Counted from the first letter of the stretch, positions 48,787-63,622 are shown. The stretch is 64,000 nt of DNA from Haliclona indistincta (GCA_964017065.1 OZ024787.1:11699764-11763763); one strand, 5' to 3'. Made by a program: numbers and translations. Notes: generated by a model from the sequence alone, not told the origin.

Positions 48787-50646
48787 ATGGCTGAGCTAGC
48801 AACTCTAATGTTGTTTTGTATCGCTTTGTTACAAGGTATGACAAAAAGACGTTAGTATAACTATTTGTCTTGTTGCATTGATATGACTGCAGTATCTGAT
48901 GCTTGTACCAGAGGATTTATGCATTTGGATTTACTGACTGAAAGAGCTACAAAGCTAGAAGCATCAGAATCCACGAACAAGTTGGATGCTCAATTGTGCA
49001 TAGTTCCTGATGTGAGCTTCAACTGTGATGGAAGACTAACAAGTGTTTTCTTAGGAGCTACAATAAATGCGGCATCAATTTCTAAAGGGTCTGATGTCTT
49101 GTATCCTGAGATTCAGATATGGAGACTGAATTCTATGAATTCCACTAGACAGGACAGTCAACAGATCAGACTGAATCCTGGAGATTTCAGTCGTGAAGGA
49201 GTGCTCAAGTATAACCTAGATCTTCCAATGCCATTTCAGAGTGGAGATGTTTTAGGAGTATACCAGCCACCAAGGAGTAGCAGTGCTGTCACAGTGTTCT
49301 ATCATGATAATGATGATGTTGCTATGAGTAGAATATGCTGTACTACTGTCTCTCAGATTAGTAATCCACCATCAATGTTACCTGGGACTGTACGGCAGTC
49401 ATTCAATGCTATGAACGGCAAACAACTGCTCATATCTCCTGAAACTGGTAAGAAATGAAGCATGCTATAACACTTGTTGCTGCTGCTATAATGTTTTACA
49501 GACAGCCCCAGCTGTATAAGTAACTTTCCAAGTTCCAATGAATTTGACCAGTGGGTCATGGGTGCCAACATTAATGATGTAGTAGTCAAAGCAAACCAGC
49601 GTCTCTTCCCAGAAATCACCTTCACCTGTAATGGCTTCATCGCTGAGTGGATAGTGGGAGCTAAACTGCAGACCAACATATCTTCTGAACAATTACCTGA
49701 GCTACAAATATGGCGCAGCATGGATGATGCTAACTACCAAAAAGTTGGCTTCAATCTTCTCACCTCAAATACTCACAGGGTCAATTATCTTTTGAACGTT
49801 TATGAATATGCTCCCAATCCTCCACTAAAGTTCCAGAAAGGAGACATACTGGGAGTGTACCAACCAGTAGATAGTGAAATAGAACTTAGCTATCAGATTA
49901 ATGACGGCCCCATTAACTATGAGCTTGATTATACTGATGCAGCCAACATTGTGCCCCTGTCAATGCAGTATGACTATCCTCTGGTCACTGTGGAAATCAC
50001 AACAAGTGTATCGTTCAGTTCATTGAAGACTTTTTCAATGAGCTCAATAAATGTTTCGCAATCAAAAATGTCCAATTCTCATGAGCAAGTTGTCTTACCA
50101 ATATTTGCCTATCCCATTATAACAGTTGCTGTTATACTGATTGCTGTTGCAGTATCAATCACATTCATAATTATCTTAAGGCTTCTTTGGAGCCGTAAAA
50201 ATCTTGCAAACATGCAGAGTGATCAGAATTTATGCTATGCAGTAAACTCACAGTAAGTAGCCAACATTAGTTGTTTCAATAATTATGTGATGACATTACT
50301 TGCAGATCAGTTAACAATGGAAATGATGGAAACACAGAAAACTTTCTGAATAACATTATACCTCAAGTTGATTTACAAGATAATAGCTGTTATACCAAGA
50401 GAATCAGTCCAAGTGTCCTAAAAAACAATTTATGTTACTCAGTGCAAAACCCGATTGATCCTCATAACAATCCATGCTATACCAGACCGGATTCATTTGA
50501 TCTACAAAACAATTCATGTTATGAAACTGTAAATCGAGACATCGTGCCAGAAATGTGAGTTATAAATCCTTGGGTCATAATGATGTGCTGACCTAATCCA
50601 CAGGGATGCACCAATTTATGCTGAAGTGGAGGATTTGTATATCTGA
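48787..50646 (+). CDS. Tyrosine-tailed type I membrane receptor, copy B
   Basis: Five exons with the same phases as copy A join to 548 aa: 48787-48835, 48893-49447, 49502-50252, 50306-50554, 50604-50646. Signal peptide, both PE(I/L)QIWR/GDxLGVYQP domains, TM segment and the CY-motif tail are all present; the tail ends DLYI rather than DLYMYI. One codon is lost in the second domain (DDANYQ against DGGDKYQ). The differences from copy A that I noticed lie mostly in the extracellular part; the tail exons are nearly identical. It is convergent with the kinase gene, whose last exon starts about 500 bp downstream on the opposite strand. Confidence 0.8.
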
Positions 50647-51153
50647 ATTGGAGAGACATGGAAACAACCGTATTTACTTGGTTGATTTTGTTATCAAATT
50701 TAACTGTTAAATTTTGATTAACAATGCAAATTTACAAGTGACCATTATGAAATTAAAAGCAAAAAATTAATCATTATAATATTATTATAAATAATATTCA
50801 TCTCAATTCTTTAATGTTTAGCGAACATATTTGTGTTGTACAGTACCGCTCACGAGTAAGTGGACCAACACCCGCGGGAGACTCGCAGGCAACCCGGGGG
50901 TAATTTTGTCTTGCCCGCGGAACCGTGTATCATTAACCGCGGGTAGATGCGAATACAGAGTGCATCAAGCGCTGGTGCGGATACGTGCGAGCACTGTATA
51001 TGCTCGCGAAAGTCACACAACGACAACGTGAGTCTGCCTAGCTATCCATCCGGTCGCGAGTGCATGCAAGGCTGCATTAGGGCCGCGGGTTAGTGTTGTG
51101 CGGGCAGCGGGTACACGTCCACGGACCCGCGGGCACCCCCGAGTTACGCGCGG

Positions 51154-53383
<2,230 letters not shown>

Positions 53384-53736
53384 CTGATAGAAGGAGGCTA
53401 TGAAAGAGGATTTGAGGGTTTGAAAATTGGCTCAGGTGTGATTTCGGGTAGGTGATTGTCAGTGGTGGTGGAGACAGAAGAAGTTATGATGGATGAAGTC
53501 ATTAACTCAAGTTGAATAGCTGTAGAACCATGTGAAAGTGAGATTGATTACATTGGTACTTCAGATGATAGCCTCGTCCCCAGGCTCTAAATTTTAGAGC
53601 CTGGTTTATACTGTTTGCGCATGCGTTTAATTATAGCAAAAATGCAATTATTTGAGTGGGTGTACAGTGGGCGTAACCATCTAGTGACGTCCACCGCGAT
53701 GAAAAATTATAGCTTGAACGTCATAACAGCTGATCA

Positions 53737-56700
53737 ATGGCGCAGTACTTTAAAGTGTGTCGTTTCTGCCGGGATAGGACGTGTGCGAACAATGCCATCT
53801 CTCTGTTCAGCAAATCTGGCTACAAACAGAAACTACCTGCCCGTATCAGTACTCTACTAGAAATATCTGTGACCGAGGACGATGATCTACCAAAGCACAT
53901 CTGTCAAAAGTGCAAAAGGAGGTTGGAGTCACTGGAAAGATCTGCTTTAGATCTCAAAAACTTCAAAGAATTAGTGATTAAGCATTCTTCTAGTTCAATG
54001 AGGGGACCATTAAAGCGAACGAAGGAGACTAGTGGGGCAAGCAACATTTCTCCTAGCACATTGAGAGCAAGACCATCTTCGAAGCGACTTTCATCAGCAA
54101 GGCAGCTTTGCTTTGGTAAAATATTGTGCTCTAGTAAATTAAAAATGTTAACAGTTTCTGCATGTATGATAGATCCTGAAACATCAGAGTTGTCACATGC
54201 AGATCAGATTACTGACGTGCCGGTTGAAACTCCTTGCTCCTTAGCAGCAGGTTAACAGCCTCAGTACCGTACTCGAATTAAACATGATGCATCTTTACCT
54301 CTATAGATTCTGCAACATCATCACTAACTACAGAACTGATTTGTGAATCAATTGAACCTCAAGTTGCCGTGACCTCATGTGTACGATCATTGCCAGGTTA
54401 TTTCTGTATGCTATTTAGAATGCTGTACAATTTTTATACCTATTCATTGTACATGCAGGTAATGCATTAGAGCTCATACCAAGTTGTGAGCATCACCCTG
54501 TACTTCTTACTGCAATGCCACCCATATCATTAGACAATTCTGAAACAAGTGAGTATGCTATACAATACAGTATCGTTATAATTGTGCATGTGTATTTATT
54601 ATTGTAATAGGTATGGATCAACAAGCAGTCACAAGTAGTTCTACTTCCTCAAGAACACAATCTGAAACTGTTGCTCCGTTACCACAAGCTGACTCTGTTT
54701 TGGTGAGTTGCATGCATACTGCATACTGCATACTGCCAGACATTTACACTGCAGTTACTAATAATTACTTAAAATAACATGCACATAATTCTCTAGATTA
54801 CAGTGTCTACATTGACCAATGGAATTGTTAGCTCCTGTAGCAGCACATTGCCAGACAATCTCTCTTCTATTGGTAAACAGCTAGCGACCGGTCATATGTC
54901 TTCCATTGCAGAATCTGTAATCCAAAATGACGAGTTGTTTCAACTCATTTGGCAGCAGCATTTCTTGAAAGTGATTGATCAAGAATGTTCTTTGCTCTGT
55001 CAAAGAATTTCACCATCAGCTTTTCGATCCATCACTGACTTACAATCATTTCAGTGGGAAAACTGTATTGGTGACCTGTCTACGAGGGCTCCTAATTTAA
55101 TGGCTCTACTCTCAAAAATTGTATCACACAGTGACCATCGCAACCAGAAGAAAGCAGCATCATCTCATTTTCCTGGCATATGCATGGCCATAGCTGTTCT
55201 TCTAAAGGAACGTAACAGAGAAGTATGTGGAATTCAAACACTTATTTCTCTAATATTGTTTTCCTCACATGCCGAGAAACAGGTATGCATTGTTCGTATA
55301 GCTGCATATCACCATTATAATAATTTTATACAGGTGTACAGGCGATTGAATCATGCATGTCTTTGCCTCAGTTATGAAGGTACAATGAATGTTGTGGATT
55401 CAATATCCAAATCTCACACCATTCCTCTCTCTCAATGGATATCTGATGGAGTCGTATTCAAGTATTGGGGAGACAATGTTGATAAGAAGATCGGTGTTAG
55501 AGATGTCCGTTCTGATCATCAAAGTTCAATGCTTCACATGTACAGTATTCTTGCTGGGAAAAGCCGTTTACCAAGTAGCGGCTTGAGTTGCAATGGTCAA
55601 GTTGGTACACTGTCATCGATTTCTAGTGAATCTCTTCTTCCTCAATCAGCTGACATATTTGCAATGCGCTCTACTCTTATCACACTTGTTAGCAGACTCA
55701 TCACAGAGCATATAGATGAGTTGAAGCAGTTTGCAAAGGTTGTGCCCAAGCACATCAGTCATGCTTATTCTTCCCAAATGGCAAGTAAATCAGATGTTGT
55801 CCTTGTGGATGTTCTTTTAAAGAATGAGGCAACACACAAGGACATGATTGATATTATGTCGGCCATGCATGGCTATCTTGGATCCGATTATCCAAAAGAC
55901 CACAGGATATTGTCAGGAGGTGACCAGTTAACGTGTGAACGGCAGATCGGGGCACAAAGACACACGATGGATGGAAACACTATTGAAGAGCAGCTGCGAG
56001 TCCTTGAACCAGTAACTGAAGACTGGCATTGTATGATGTGTCTACTAACGGTGAGTGAGCTGAAAGAATTTGCATGGTGTCACAAATAATGACGGTTTTT
56101 ATCTATGCAGGTGATATGGAAACTATTGTACAAAGAGTCAGTCGGTGAGCATGGCACATTGCGCTACTTCCGCAGTCTCCTTAATCGCAGCACTGTCACT
56201 TCTGACCCAAAAAAAGCTGTTGATGCCAACTTTGAATTTGTTGCTGTAGTAGTTCAGGGACATCTTTTGGCAAGCGCATGCAAAGCACTTGGTATAGGCA
56301 AACTCAGTGGAAAAATCTCAAATCTGCCCCGTAAGGTATCAGCCACTAGGCAATTGGCATACATTCACCAAATTGCAGGTAAAGTGGTTAATGAATGCAC
56401 ATTAATTGATATATCTGGCAAAGTAACCGAGACTGAAGATTGTGTGCACAACTACGCAAGAGTCCTATGCCACTATGGAGCAATCTTGATGGTGTTCAAA
56501 GATGCATGTTCAGAAGGTGATGGAGAGCGAGTGTTTCAGTGTTGGCGATTATTGCTACCACATTTCAAGGCAACAGGAAGGCATAAGTATGCTTTAGAAG
56601 CTCTTAGAATCCAGTTTCAAGTAAATGCTCTACTTTCACCCCAACTTGCCCACCATATTAAATGGGATCGATTTGTTAACACACGAGGGCAGATGGGCAC

Positions 56701-57238
56701 AAACATACCCATGGATCTATACAATGAGCATGTGGTCAAAACGGTAAAAAAGATTATTAGATGCATGGGGCCTAATTTAACAGAGAAGGCACTACAGCGA
56801 GCAGCAAGATCTGTCAGTGCAATCAACAACATTTGTAAACAGTATGATCGTGAGTCGTGTGTACCAGTCACATCGAGTAGGCATTCGACATTGTCTACAG
56901 CAAGAGATATCGGTTTAGTTGTAGACGATGTCATGAGTAACAAGCTACTTGAGGTTATACCAAACAGAAGTCATGCAAAATTTGGAGACATGAAGCTAAA
57001 TCCGTTGTGGAATTTCAACAAGGAAAAAGCGTTGGAATGGATTGCCAAAAAGAAAAGAGAATTTGCTATGTTCAAAGGTGCTGTTTGTGAATTAGAAGAC
57101 AACAGTGAAGAGCAATTTGAAACTGATAGTGACAGTGAAGATGAAGCTGTGGAGATTAATGAAGCTATAGACAATGGATGTGAAGATGATAATGTATCAT
57201 ATCTTTTCATAGATAATTTCTTTTCTTTCGAAAATTAA
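53737..57238 (+). CDS. ZAD zinc finger - DUF6589-type transposase of the Academ-like element
   Basis: Seven exons join in frame to 1,038 aa: 53737-54250, 54307-54396, 54459-54548, 54611-54702, 54797-55282, 55334-56050, 56111-57238; introns are 51-94 bp with GT-AG ends. Residues 1-75 are a ZAD-like zinc finger with CRFC (8-11) and CQKC (56-59), suited to binding transposon ends. A Ser/Thr-rich linker leads to the DUF6589 core, with DNVD (471-474), GDQL (620-623) and EDWH (653-656), whose acidic residues could be catalytic. An acidic tail ends the protein. The ATG is the first in the frame, about 165 bp inside the element. No stop or shift breaks the gene, so activity is possible. Its last codons overlap the helicase gene by 4 bp. 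Confidence 0.8.
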
Positions 57239-58622
57239 ATTTCTTTTTTTGCACAAACATCACAGCATTTATCTGAGTTTCTCACTGTACTTACACAAGA
57301 ATAATCAAAATATTGTAACTGGAATCTTCTGCGGCACGATGTATCATTTTCTAGATAATGTCTAACAGCTGATAACTCAAAATCTCTTGTTGTCGTCAAC
57401 TGCTTTCTTTTAGGGCAATCCACTGGTTTCCAAAAAACAACAGAAAGGGCACTCGCTCCTGATCTTCCGGCTCTGCCACTTTCTTGAAAGTAACTGTCAA
57501 TACTCTGCATGCCACCATAGTGTACTACAGTGTTCACGTCTCGAAGGTCCACGCCCATGCCCAAAGCGACCGTAGCAAAAACTATACGGACGACTCCATC
57601 TGGACTGGCAAGACTCCTTATTATTACATCTTTGTTGTATTCAGGTGTGCTTGAGTGGAACATACCAAACAGACGATTGTCACTGACTTTCTCAGACCCT
57701 ATTGGATCATATGATTCATCACCAAGATGGTACAGAAAGTGGGCATATAGATTAGCACACATGTTCAATGATTGGCAATAGATCAAAACACGAGGAGCTT
57801 TAGATCTGAGGTTCTTCAAAGATTTCAGATAGCAATCTAAATCAGTTTCTATTTCTGTGCGCGGGCATACGGTATATTTGATATTTGGTCTGTCAGGTGA
57901 TGCACTTACAAACTCACAACTGCTACTCATGTCTAGTTTTTCCATTACTTCTTTGCGAATGCTTCGTGTTACAGTTGCCGTGCAGGCGAAAAATGGTGTA
58001 TTCTTGGGAACAAGGGCTCTCAGCTCATTTAATTTGCCATAAGAAGGACGGAAATCATCACACCTATAATATTATACACATGCAGTAAAGCAAAAATAAT
58101 CCACCTGTCATGCAAATAAAGTTATGTCTATATTTACCACTTTGAAATACAATGTGCCTCATCGATTACTATACAGACGATCCTTGAAAACAATACAGGG
58201 TTGCGTAAACATTCTCTCCACCTTCCTTTTTGTAAAGCCTCAGGAGAACAGTACAATAGTTTGCTCTTACAGATGCTGTCGTCAGTAGCAAGTAGTGTTC
58301 GCTTACTCTCTCCGAAGGATGCATTAGATGACATTATTGCAGCATCAACTCCTTTACTCTTCAAATTTGTAACCTGGTCAATCATCAAGGACACAAGAGG
58401 AGAGACTACTATTATCGCACTATCACTTCTGCCGAGTTTATTGTCCATCAAAAAAGGGACAGCTTGATAACAGATCGATTTACCAAAACCGGTAGGTAGC
58501 CATGTAAAAACGTCCTTGCCTTCATAAATATGTTTGATAGAGGTTAGTTGTTCAGGTTTCAAGCAGAGATCAGGACAGCCAAGGCACTGGAGAGCGTATT
58601 TAACTGCAGTACAGAAAGCCAT
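57235..58622 (-). CDS. RecQ-like superfamily II helicase of the Academ-like element
   Basis: Two exons (58622-58138 and 58063-57235, minus strand; 74-bp intron) give 437 aa. Motifs in order: LKPEQ (Q-like motif), Walker A PTGFGKS (43-49), SPLVSLMIDQV (motif Ia), Walker B DEAHCISKW (154-162), FACTATVT (motif III), then motifs V-VI in VATVALGMGVDLRDV and QESGRAGRSG. A RecQ-type zinc region closes it (CRRRF, CCDVCAKK). It is shorter than cellular RecQ proteins, lacking a winged-helix or HRDC domain. The start ATG lies about 180 bp inside the right end. It probably helps unwind transposon DNA during transposition or repair (inference). The intact frame suggests a young insertion. Confidence 0.8.
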
Positions 58623-59052
58623 TACTGTTAAAAGCGCGCACCGGAACTCGACGTCATCAAGCGTATACGTAACACAAAGATGAACAAGAATCCGTGATAT
58701 TCTTGGAAAAGCAAGAAATTAAACGCATGCGCAGACAGTATAAACCAGGCTCTATAATCCGCCCACTCAATAGAGCCTGGGTAGAGCCTGGGTACGAGGC
58801 TATTCAGATGATAGCTGACTTCACTCCAGGTAACATACTTGGCTGGTTTGAATTTGTGACACTCACCGGTTCTATACAGTAAAATGTCAATACATGATAC
58901 CTGGTTTTAGCACTATGCAGCGTATCAGCATACCAATCATGGAAGGTGGTTGAATCCCGCCTTGCACTACTGTTGGTATTGTAGGAACCTGCATGACTTG
59001 AAGTATAACTATAGCAATAACATTACCGTACTTAGTAGGTGTGTAATACGTA

Positions 59053-60336
59053 GTATTAGGGAGGCACGGTAGTGACTCCCTATGTAGGGATGAACGAGAA
59101 AACAAGATGGCGGCTACATACAATGTATTAGCGTTCAAACGCTGTTATTTCGCCGGGTGATGAATTTTATACGTCCAAAAACACTTAGATCTGCTCTCTG
59201 GCGTTGCCCCATCTTACAGTAGCAAGGAGATTGATCGAAATTGTTACTAAAGTGACGAACCTGGAAACGGTGAAAATCGAGTTTCGTCATCTTCGTCTTC
59301 TTCTTTCTTCTTCTTCTTCTTCTTCTTTCTTCAGCGCGCCTAGCGCCTTTACGCGAGCAGTGCCGAGACCAAAACACCCACGAGCAGTCGTGAAATTCTC
59401 CTGGCAGGTGCCTTTTGAACTTTGTTTTTAGCGTAACGGCGATATAAATTCCGCTATTTCTCGATCGTGATCCATTGTCAGCTAAGTGTTAGACGCCATT
59501 ATTGTGATTGCGCAATATGCATACGCACGTGACCAAGCAGTGGCTAGCGCACGTGACCAAGCACTAGCTAGATGATCGAGCTAGAGTATCGCCGCGCCGT
59601 ACGGATCACGGCCCCAGAACACATACCCGGCATTTGTCTGGAGTCTTCGAAGAACGGTAAGCTCGTCAAGATCGCCATTCTGCGCTTGCCAGATAAGCCG
59701 TATAGGTCTGCAAACAAGTGTGGGCGGGGCTCGTATGCACTGCATGCATGCATGCGTAGGCGAGCTGATATGTACAGCATAACGATTTTAGCTACAAGTT
59801 TAAATTAATAATAATAATAAAGAAAAGCCATCAACAACAGGAAAACTAAACTAATGGTGGAAACAAAGACGGCTCGGTACATGCATGAGTATTGAACTGC
59901 ACTTCACTGAAAAAGAAAAAATGACACAAACAAGTAAATTAAAAAGATTTCTATCGAAATCAAAAGGATGTAGTGATGAAGAAATCTACCACTGGTTCAC
60001 AATGTAAACCAACAAGGAACAAGCATGGAATGGTAACACGATTGACTTGCTAACAGACCATAGATCCCTACATCAGTGGCTGTACACAAGATCAATATTT
60101 TGTCACAAGTTGAATTCATTACAACGCACGTCAGGTGTCAGTCAACAGTAACTAGCTGAACTAGCTATAGTCAGACCACAGCAGCCTCTGATGTAGGGAT
60201 CTATGGTCTGTTAGCAAGTCAATCGTGTTACCATTCCATGCTTGTTCCTTGTTGGTTTACATTGTGAACCAGTGGTAGATTTCTTCATCACTACATCCTT
60301 TTGATTTCGATAGAAATCTTTTTAATTTACTTTTAC
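59053..60336 (+). repeat. F2 repeat between units 2 and 3
   Basis: Full-length: start TTAGGGAGGCACGGTAGTGA, shared interior, and terminal foldback (arms about 59940-60080 and 60185-60330). It abuts the PPxY exon of unit 3. Confidence 0.85.
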
Positions 60337-60519
60337 TATAATACGTACTGTGCAGAATTTGTGAGTGTAGTAGTAGCCTGGTGGTGGAGCCATGATGAGT
60401 GCTGTTGGAGCCATGATGAGTGCTGTTGCTGATGAGCCCTCTAGTGTGGTCAGCTCTTGTTGGTCTGCTATGGCTGTCTCATAGGATGGTGGATAGTCAC
60501 AGCACTTCTCGTGATCCAT
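60322..60519 (-). CDS. Small PPxY-motif exon or ORF, unit 3
   Basis: A 65-codon minus-strand frame beginning MDHEKCCDYPPSYETAIADQ, parallel to 14491-14619. It has an internal direct duplication (ALIMAP twice) and reads through PPPGYYYTHKF where unit 1 stops. The last codons run into the F2 repeat, so the true end or a splice donor is unclear. The PPxY motif suggests a WW-domain partner. Confidence 0.35.
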   Translation of the reverse strand: MDHEKCCDYPPSYETAIADQQELTTLEGSSATALIMAPTALIMAPPPGYYYTHKFCTVRIIVKVN

Positions 60520-60924
60520 GCTGTGTTGTATCTTGGCTCTCTCTAGCTACTGAGGGGACTCGACCATGGTCTCTGCAGCTGTTGCTGATGATACTGAAAC
60601 GATAAACATTACCATACTTGGTCATTAGCTGCAGTATGTGAATTGATTCAGTTACATAATTATTTATTAATCATTAAGTCTGATCACCACCACGAGAGTC
60701 CTGTCATATAGTCATGAGCCGTGTGTTACTGAGCTTTGATCCAGCGACTACAACTGAAGCACTGAAATACTTTTTTATTTCTGTTTTTGTTTGTTCCAGA
60801 TTGAAATCGATGACATATAAAGCTGCACTGAGATGGTTTAACCTGAAATAGCGTCTCAGCCCCACCCTGTCAACAACATGGCTAAGCGATTCCTGAGTTG
60901 TCTTAGCCTGGATGCTTCTCAAAT

Positions 60925-61281
60925 TCGTCCTACAGCACTGGTACAGCTAGATCTCGTCCTACAGCACTGGTACAGCTAGATCTCGTCCTACAGCACTGGT
61001 ACAGCTAGATCTCGTCCTACAGCACTGTTAAAGCTAGATCTCGTCCTGCAGCACTGGTACAGCTAGATCTCGTCCTACAGCACTGGTACAGCTAGATCTC
61101 GTCCTACAGCACTGGTACAGCTAGATCTCGTCCTACAGCACTGTTAAAGCTAGATCTCGTCCTACAGCACTGGTACAGCTATATCTCGTCCTACAGCACT
61201 GGTACAGCTATACCTCGTCCTATACAGCACTGGTACAGCTAGATCTCGTCCTACAGCACTGGTACAGCTATATCTCGTCTC
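60925..61281. repeat. 29-bp minisatellite, 12 copies with higher-order pattern (unit 3)
   Basis: Twelve tandem units beginning CGTCCTACAGCACTGGTACA. A variant with GTTAAAG instead of GGTACAG occurs in units 4 and 8, showing that a block of four units was duplicated. Two copies of the 24-bp unit follow at 61316-61368. Confidence 0.95.
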
Positions 61282-61427
61282 TTTATTCATCATTGGCTGG
61301 CTCACCTTCTTAGTATCGTCCTGTTAGCAGTGATACACTTCGTCCTGTTAGCAGTGATACACTTCGTACTGATCTTGGTCTGTACACGACTAGTCTGATG
61401 ATGCTGCAGCGCAGTTATATGGAAGAA

Positions 61428-61457
61428 GGCGGGGCTCAAGTAAGCTACATCACGTGA
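61428..61457 (+). promoter_or_regulatory. Likely promoter block of ankyrin gene C
   Basis: GGCGGGGCTC (61428-61437) and TCACGTGA (61450-61457) in the same spacing as at 15571-15600, about 105 bp before the first ATG. A short motif, TTCCACATACCTTGTT, is duplicated just downstream here but single in unit 1. Confidence 0.5.
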
Positions 61458-61562
61458 TTTCCACATACCTTGTTTGGGCGTTTCCACATACCTTGTTAGG
61501 GCGTTTCTTGTTTGGACGTTTCTATTCTCGATCTTCCTCGGCTTTTCAACCAAAATAGTATC

Positions 61563-61850
61563 ATGGCTGTTTCTCAGAAGCGATTGGTGAGTGACGAGTA
61601 CTAATAATTTCAGTCTCAAACTAGTAATAGTCAAAACAGAGCATGTTATCAGAAATATACTTTTCATTCGATCATTTGTGATTATATATGTGTTATTTCA
61701 AAGTGTAGCAGCTGTCATTGTTTGATACATGATGTTATGTTGTGTTCACAGAATAAAGACCTCTGGTATGCTTGTGAGAATGGTGACATGGCAAGAGCGA
61801 AGGAGCTCTTGTCACGAGGAGCTAATGCTAAGTACACTAGATCAGGACAT
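61563..61850 (+). CDS. Ankyrin gene copy C, first two exons only (continues beyond window)
   Basis: Exon 1 (61563-61586) encodes MAVSQKRL and exon 2 (61752-61850) one ankyrin repeat (NKDLWYACENGDMARAKELL), as in copy A. The repeat differs from copy A at about half its positions and is three residues shorter, while flanking introns are nearly identical. The next expected exon, by comparison with copy A, would lie past 64000. The GTPase and Death portions are therefore not in view. Confidence 0.7.
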
Positions 61851-62019
61851 GTGAGTTGTGTGTGATTGTGTTGAGTCATGTAGTAACAGGTGTGTAATCC
61901 AGTTCTCACGCACAGTCAGTAACTGATCATTCATCTTTGTACAGTGTGGTATTGATCACTATTGGTACAGTACATGTATTCACAGGATTTACATGTATAC
62001 TTGTACATGTACATAATAT

Positions 62020-62330
62020 CAGTGGCGGATCTAGGGTAGATCCAGAAGTGCTCGCGAACCCCCCTTTGCGCTCAATAATGATATTCACAAGCTACATTAA
62101 TTGCCAACCTTATGAGGAATTTAGTTTACACAACATAACTAGGGGTTGTCCCACATTCGCCACCTGCAAGGGCTGTACTCAGCTGGCTAAAATAACAAGC
62201 CAATAAGAAATTCACGCAAAATAGACAAGGTTTTGACCAGAAGTGGGCGTGGTTTTCAAAAATTCGCGGGCGCGCAAGCGCGCCCATTCAACTGAGAACC
62301 CCCCATTCTCCAATCCTAGATCCGCCACTG
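62020..62330. mobile_element. hAT-type MITE
   Basis: Ends CAGTGGCGGATCTAGG and the complement of CCTAGATCCGCCACTG, a classic hAT terminal sequence. No clear 8-bp target duplication remains. It lies in intron 2 of copy C and is absent at the matching place of unit 1 (about 16450). Confidence 0.8.
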
Positions 62331-62847
62331 CCAAGTTGGTATTCTAATACACTAGACCACCCTCACTAATACCAATAGCAGCCTTGTATCAGTAGCTACT
62401 AGAAAGTGTTCTGATTGGTGGATTTGTCTAAAGCCATACTCACCATGAACCCAATGGTGGTTACATTGGTGTCTATAGCATCATTGTCACAGACGTTATC
62501 TTGTGTTTGTGGTCATTCTTGCACCGCAGCAAGAAAATGCAACAATGGTTTTCAGTAGCTGCATTACGACACCACATGGTGAGCCTGAGTGTGAGGCTCG
62601 ACCTAGCCTGCTACGATTGTCGTTCCCAGGGAGTGTTAAAAGTGTTTGTTAGTCAAGACAGTGCAGTAGTACAGTGATACACTACTGGTCTATTGTGAGT
62701 GTGTGTGCATCTCTCTCTAGCGCTGTCGTACCATATTGCTAATAGTGGTTTATAGTATCATCTCTCAACGTCATGATCACGTCTATGATTTTGTGTAAAT
62801 CAAGTGATTATAACCTGCAGAATGAGTCAATACAGAGTGTACGGCTG

Positions 62848-62984
62848 GACCTCTCTAATCCGGACACCATTGGGACTTTAAAATTTGTCTTGATTAACGG
62901 GGTGTCCTCTTTTTAATGGTTGAAACATACACTCGCCCTTCATTAGGTGTCCTTTAAAACGGGGTGTCCGCAATTCAGAGGTCA
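62848..62984. mobile_element. Small Tc1/mariner-like MITE in copy C intron
   Basis: The left end GACCTCTCTAATCCGGACACC matches, complemented, the right end GGTGTCCGCAATTCAGAGGTC with a few changes. A run of about 11 G follows at 62996. Unit 1 has no element at the matching site (about 17000). Confidence 0.65.
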
Positions 62985-63622
62985 TGATTAGTCCGGGGGG
63001 GGGGGTGGTGTTCTGCTGTAGTGTTGTGCTGGGTTAGTTTAGATGTACTGTCAGTGTGTGTGGCTTCTCTAGCGTATATCATAACCATTTGATTGTGTGT
63101 GCAGCCATGCAGTCTCTGGTGCTGAAGTAGCTGCCGTACCATTGATAAGTTGGTGTGTGATGTGTCATACCCACTGTGGTCTAGCTACTTGTGTAGTGTC
63201 CTCTGGAACCAGCAATGCAGTGTACCTTGTTTCCGTTAGAAAAGTGGTTGATATGGTGTGGGTATTGTGATAAGTTGGTGTGGTGGGTGGTGTGAGTGCA
63301 AGCTAGCTATAGCGTCTAGAGAAGTGATAATTCAGACTGGGCATAGCTTCCTAGCTCCTGTGGCATGCAGTGTGTGTCCATGAGCAGTTTGATCTGTTTT
63401 GGATCGTATGATAGTAAGTGTGACTGCTTCACTGGTAGTGAGATATTTTGTGTGTTCAAGTTGTGACAGACATGGGATGAAGGAATAGTGTGTTGCAAGG
63501 TACCATATAAGGCTGTTGCTGTACTGAGCATGTCTTCTCCACTTGAGACAGACTAATCATTAGGTTATGTCTTGTGAACCTAAAATTATTGTCACTGTAT
63601 AATAAGAAAAAAAACTAAAAAG

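Larger units (their letters stand above)
53569..58802. mobile_element. Academ-like (helicase-bearing) DNA transposon, complete
   Basis: The element is 5,234 bp with ends TAGCCTCGTCCCCAGGCTCT on the left and, complemented, TAGCCTCGTACCCAGGCTCT on the right. Inverted similarity continues through GGTTTATACTG and GCGCATGCGTTTAATT, with 24-25 extra bases in the right end. A 9-bp direct repeat TTCAGATGA flanks it (53560-53568 and 58803-58811). The left terminus can itself fold (AGGCTCTAAATTTTAGAGCCT). It carries a DUF6589-type transposase gene and a convergent RecQ-like helicase gene, a combination I associate with the helicase-encoding Academ lineage (AcademH). The superfamily name is from memory; the structure is seen directly. 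Confidence 0.85.
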
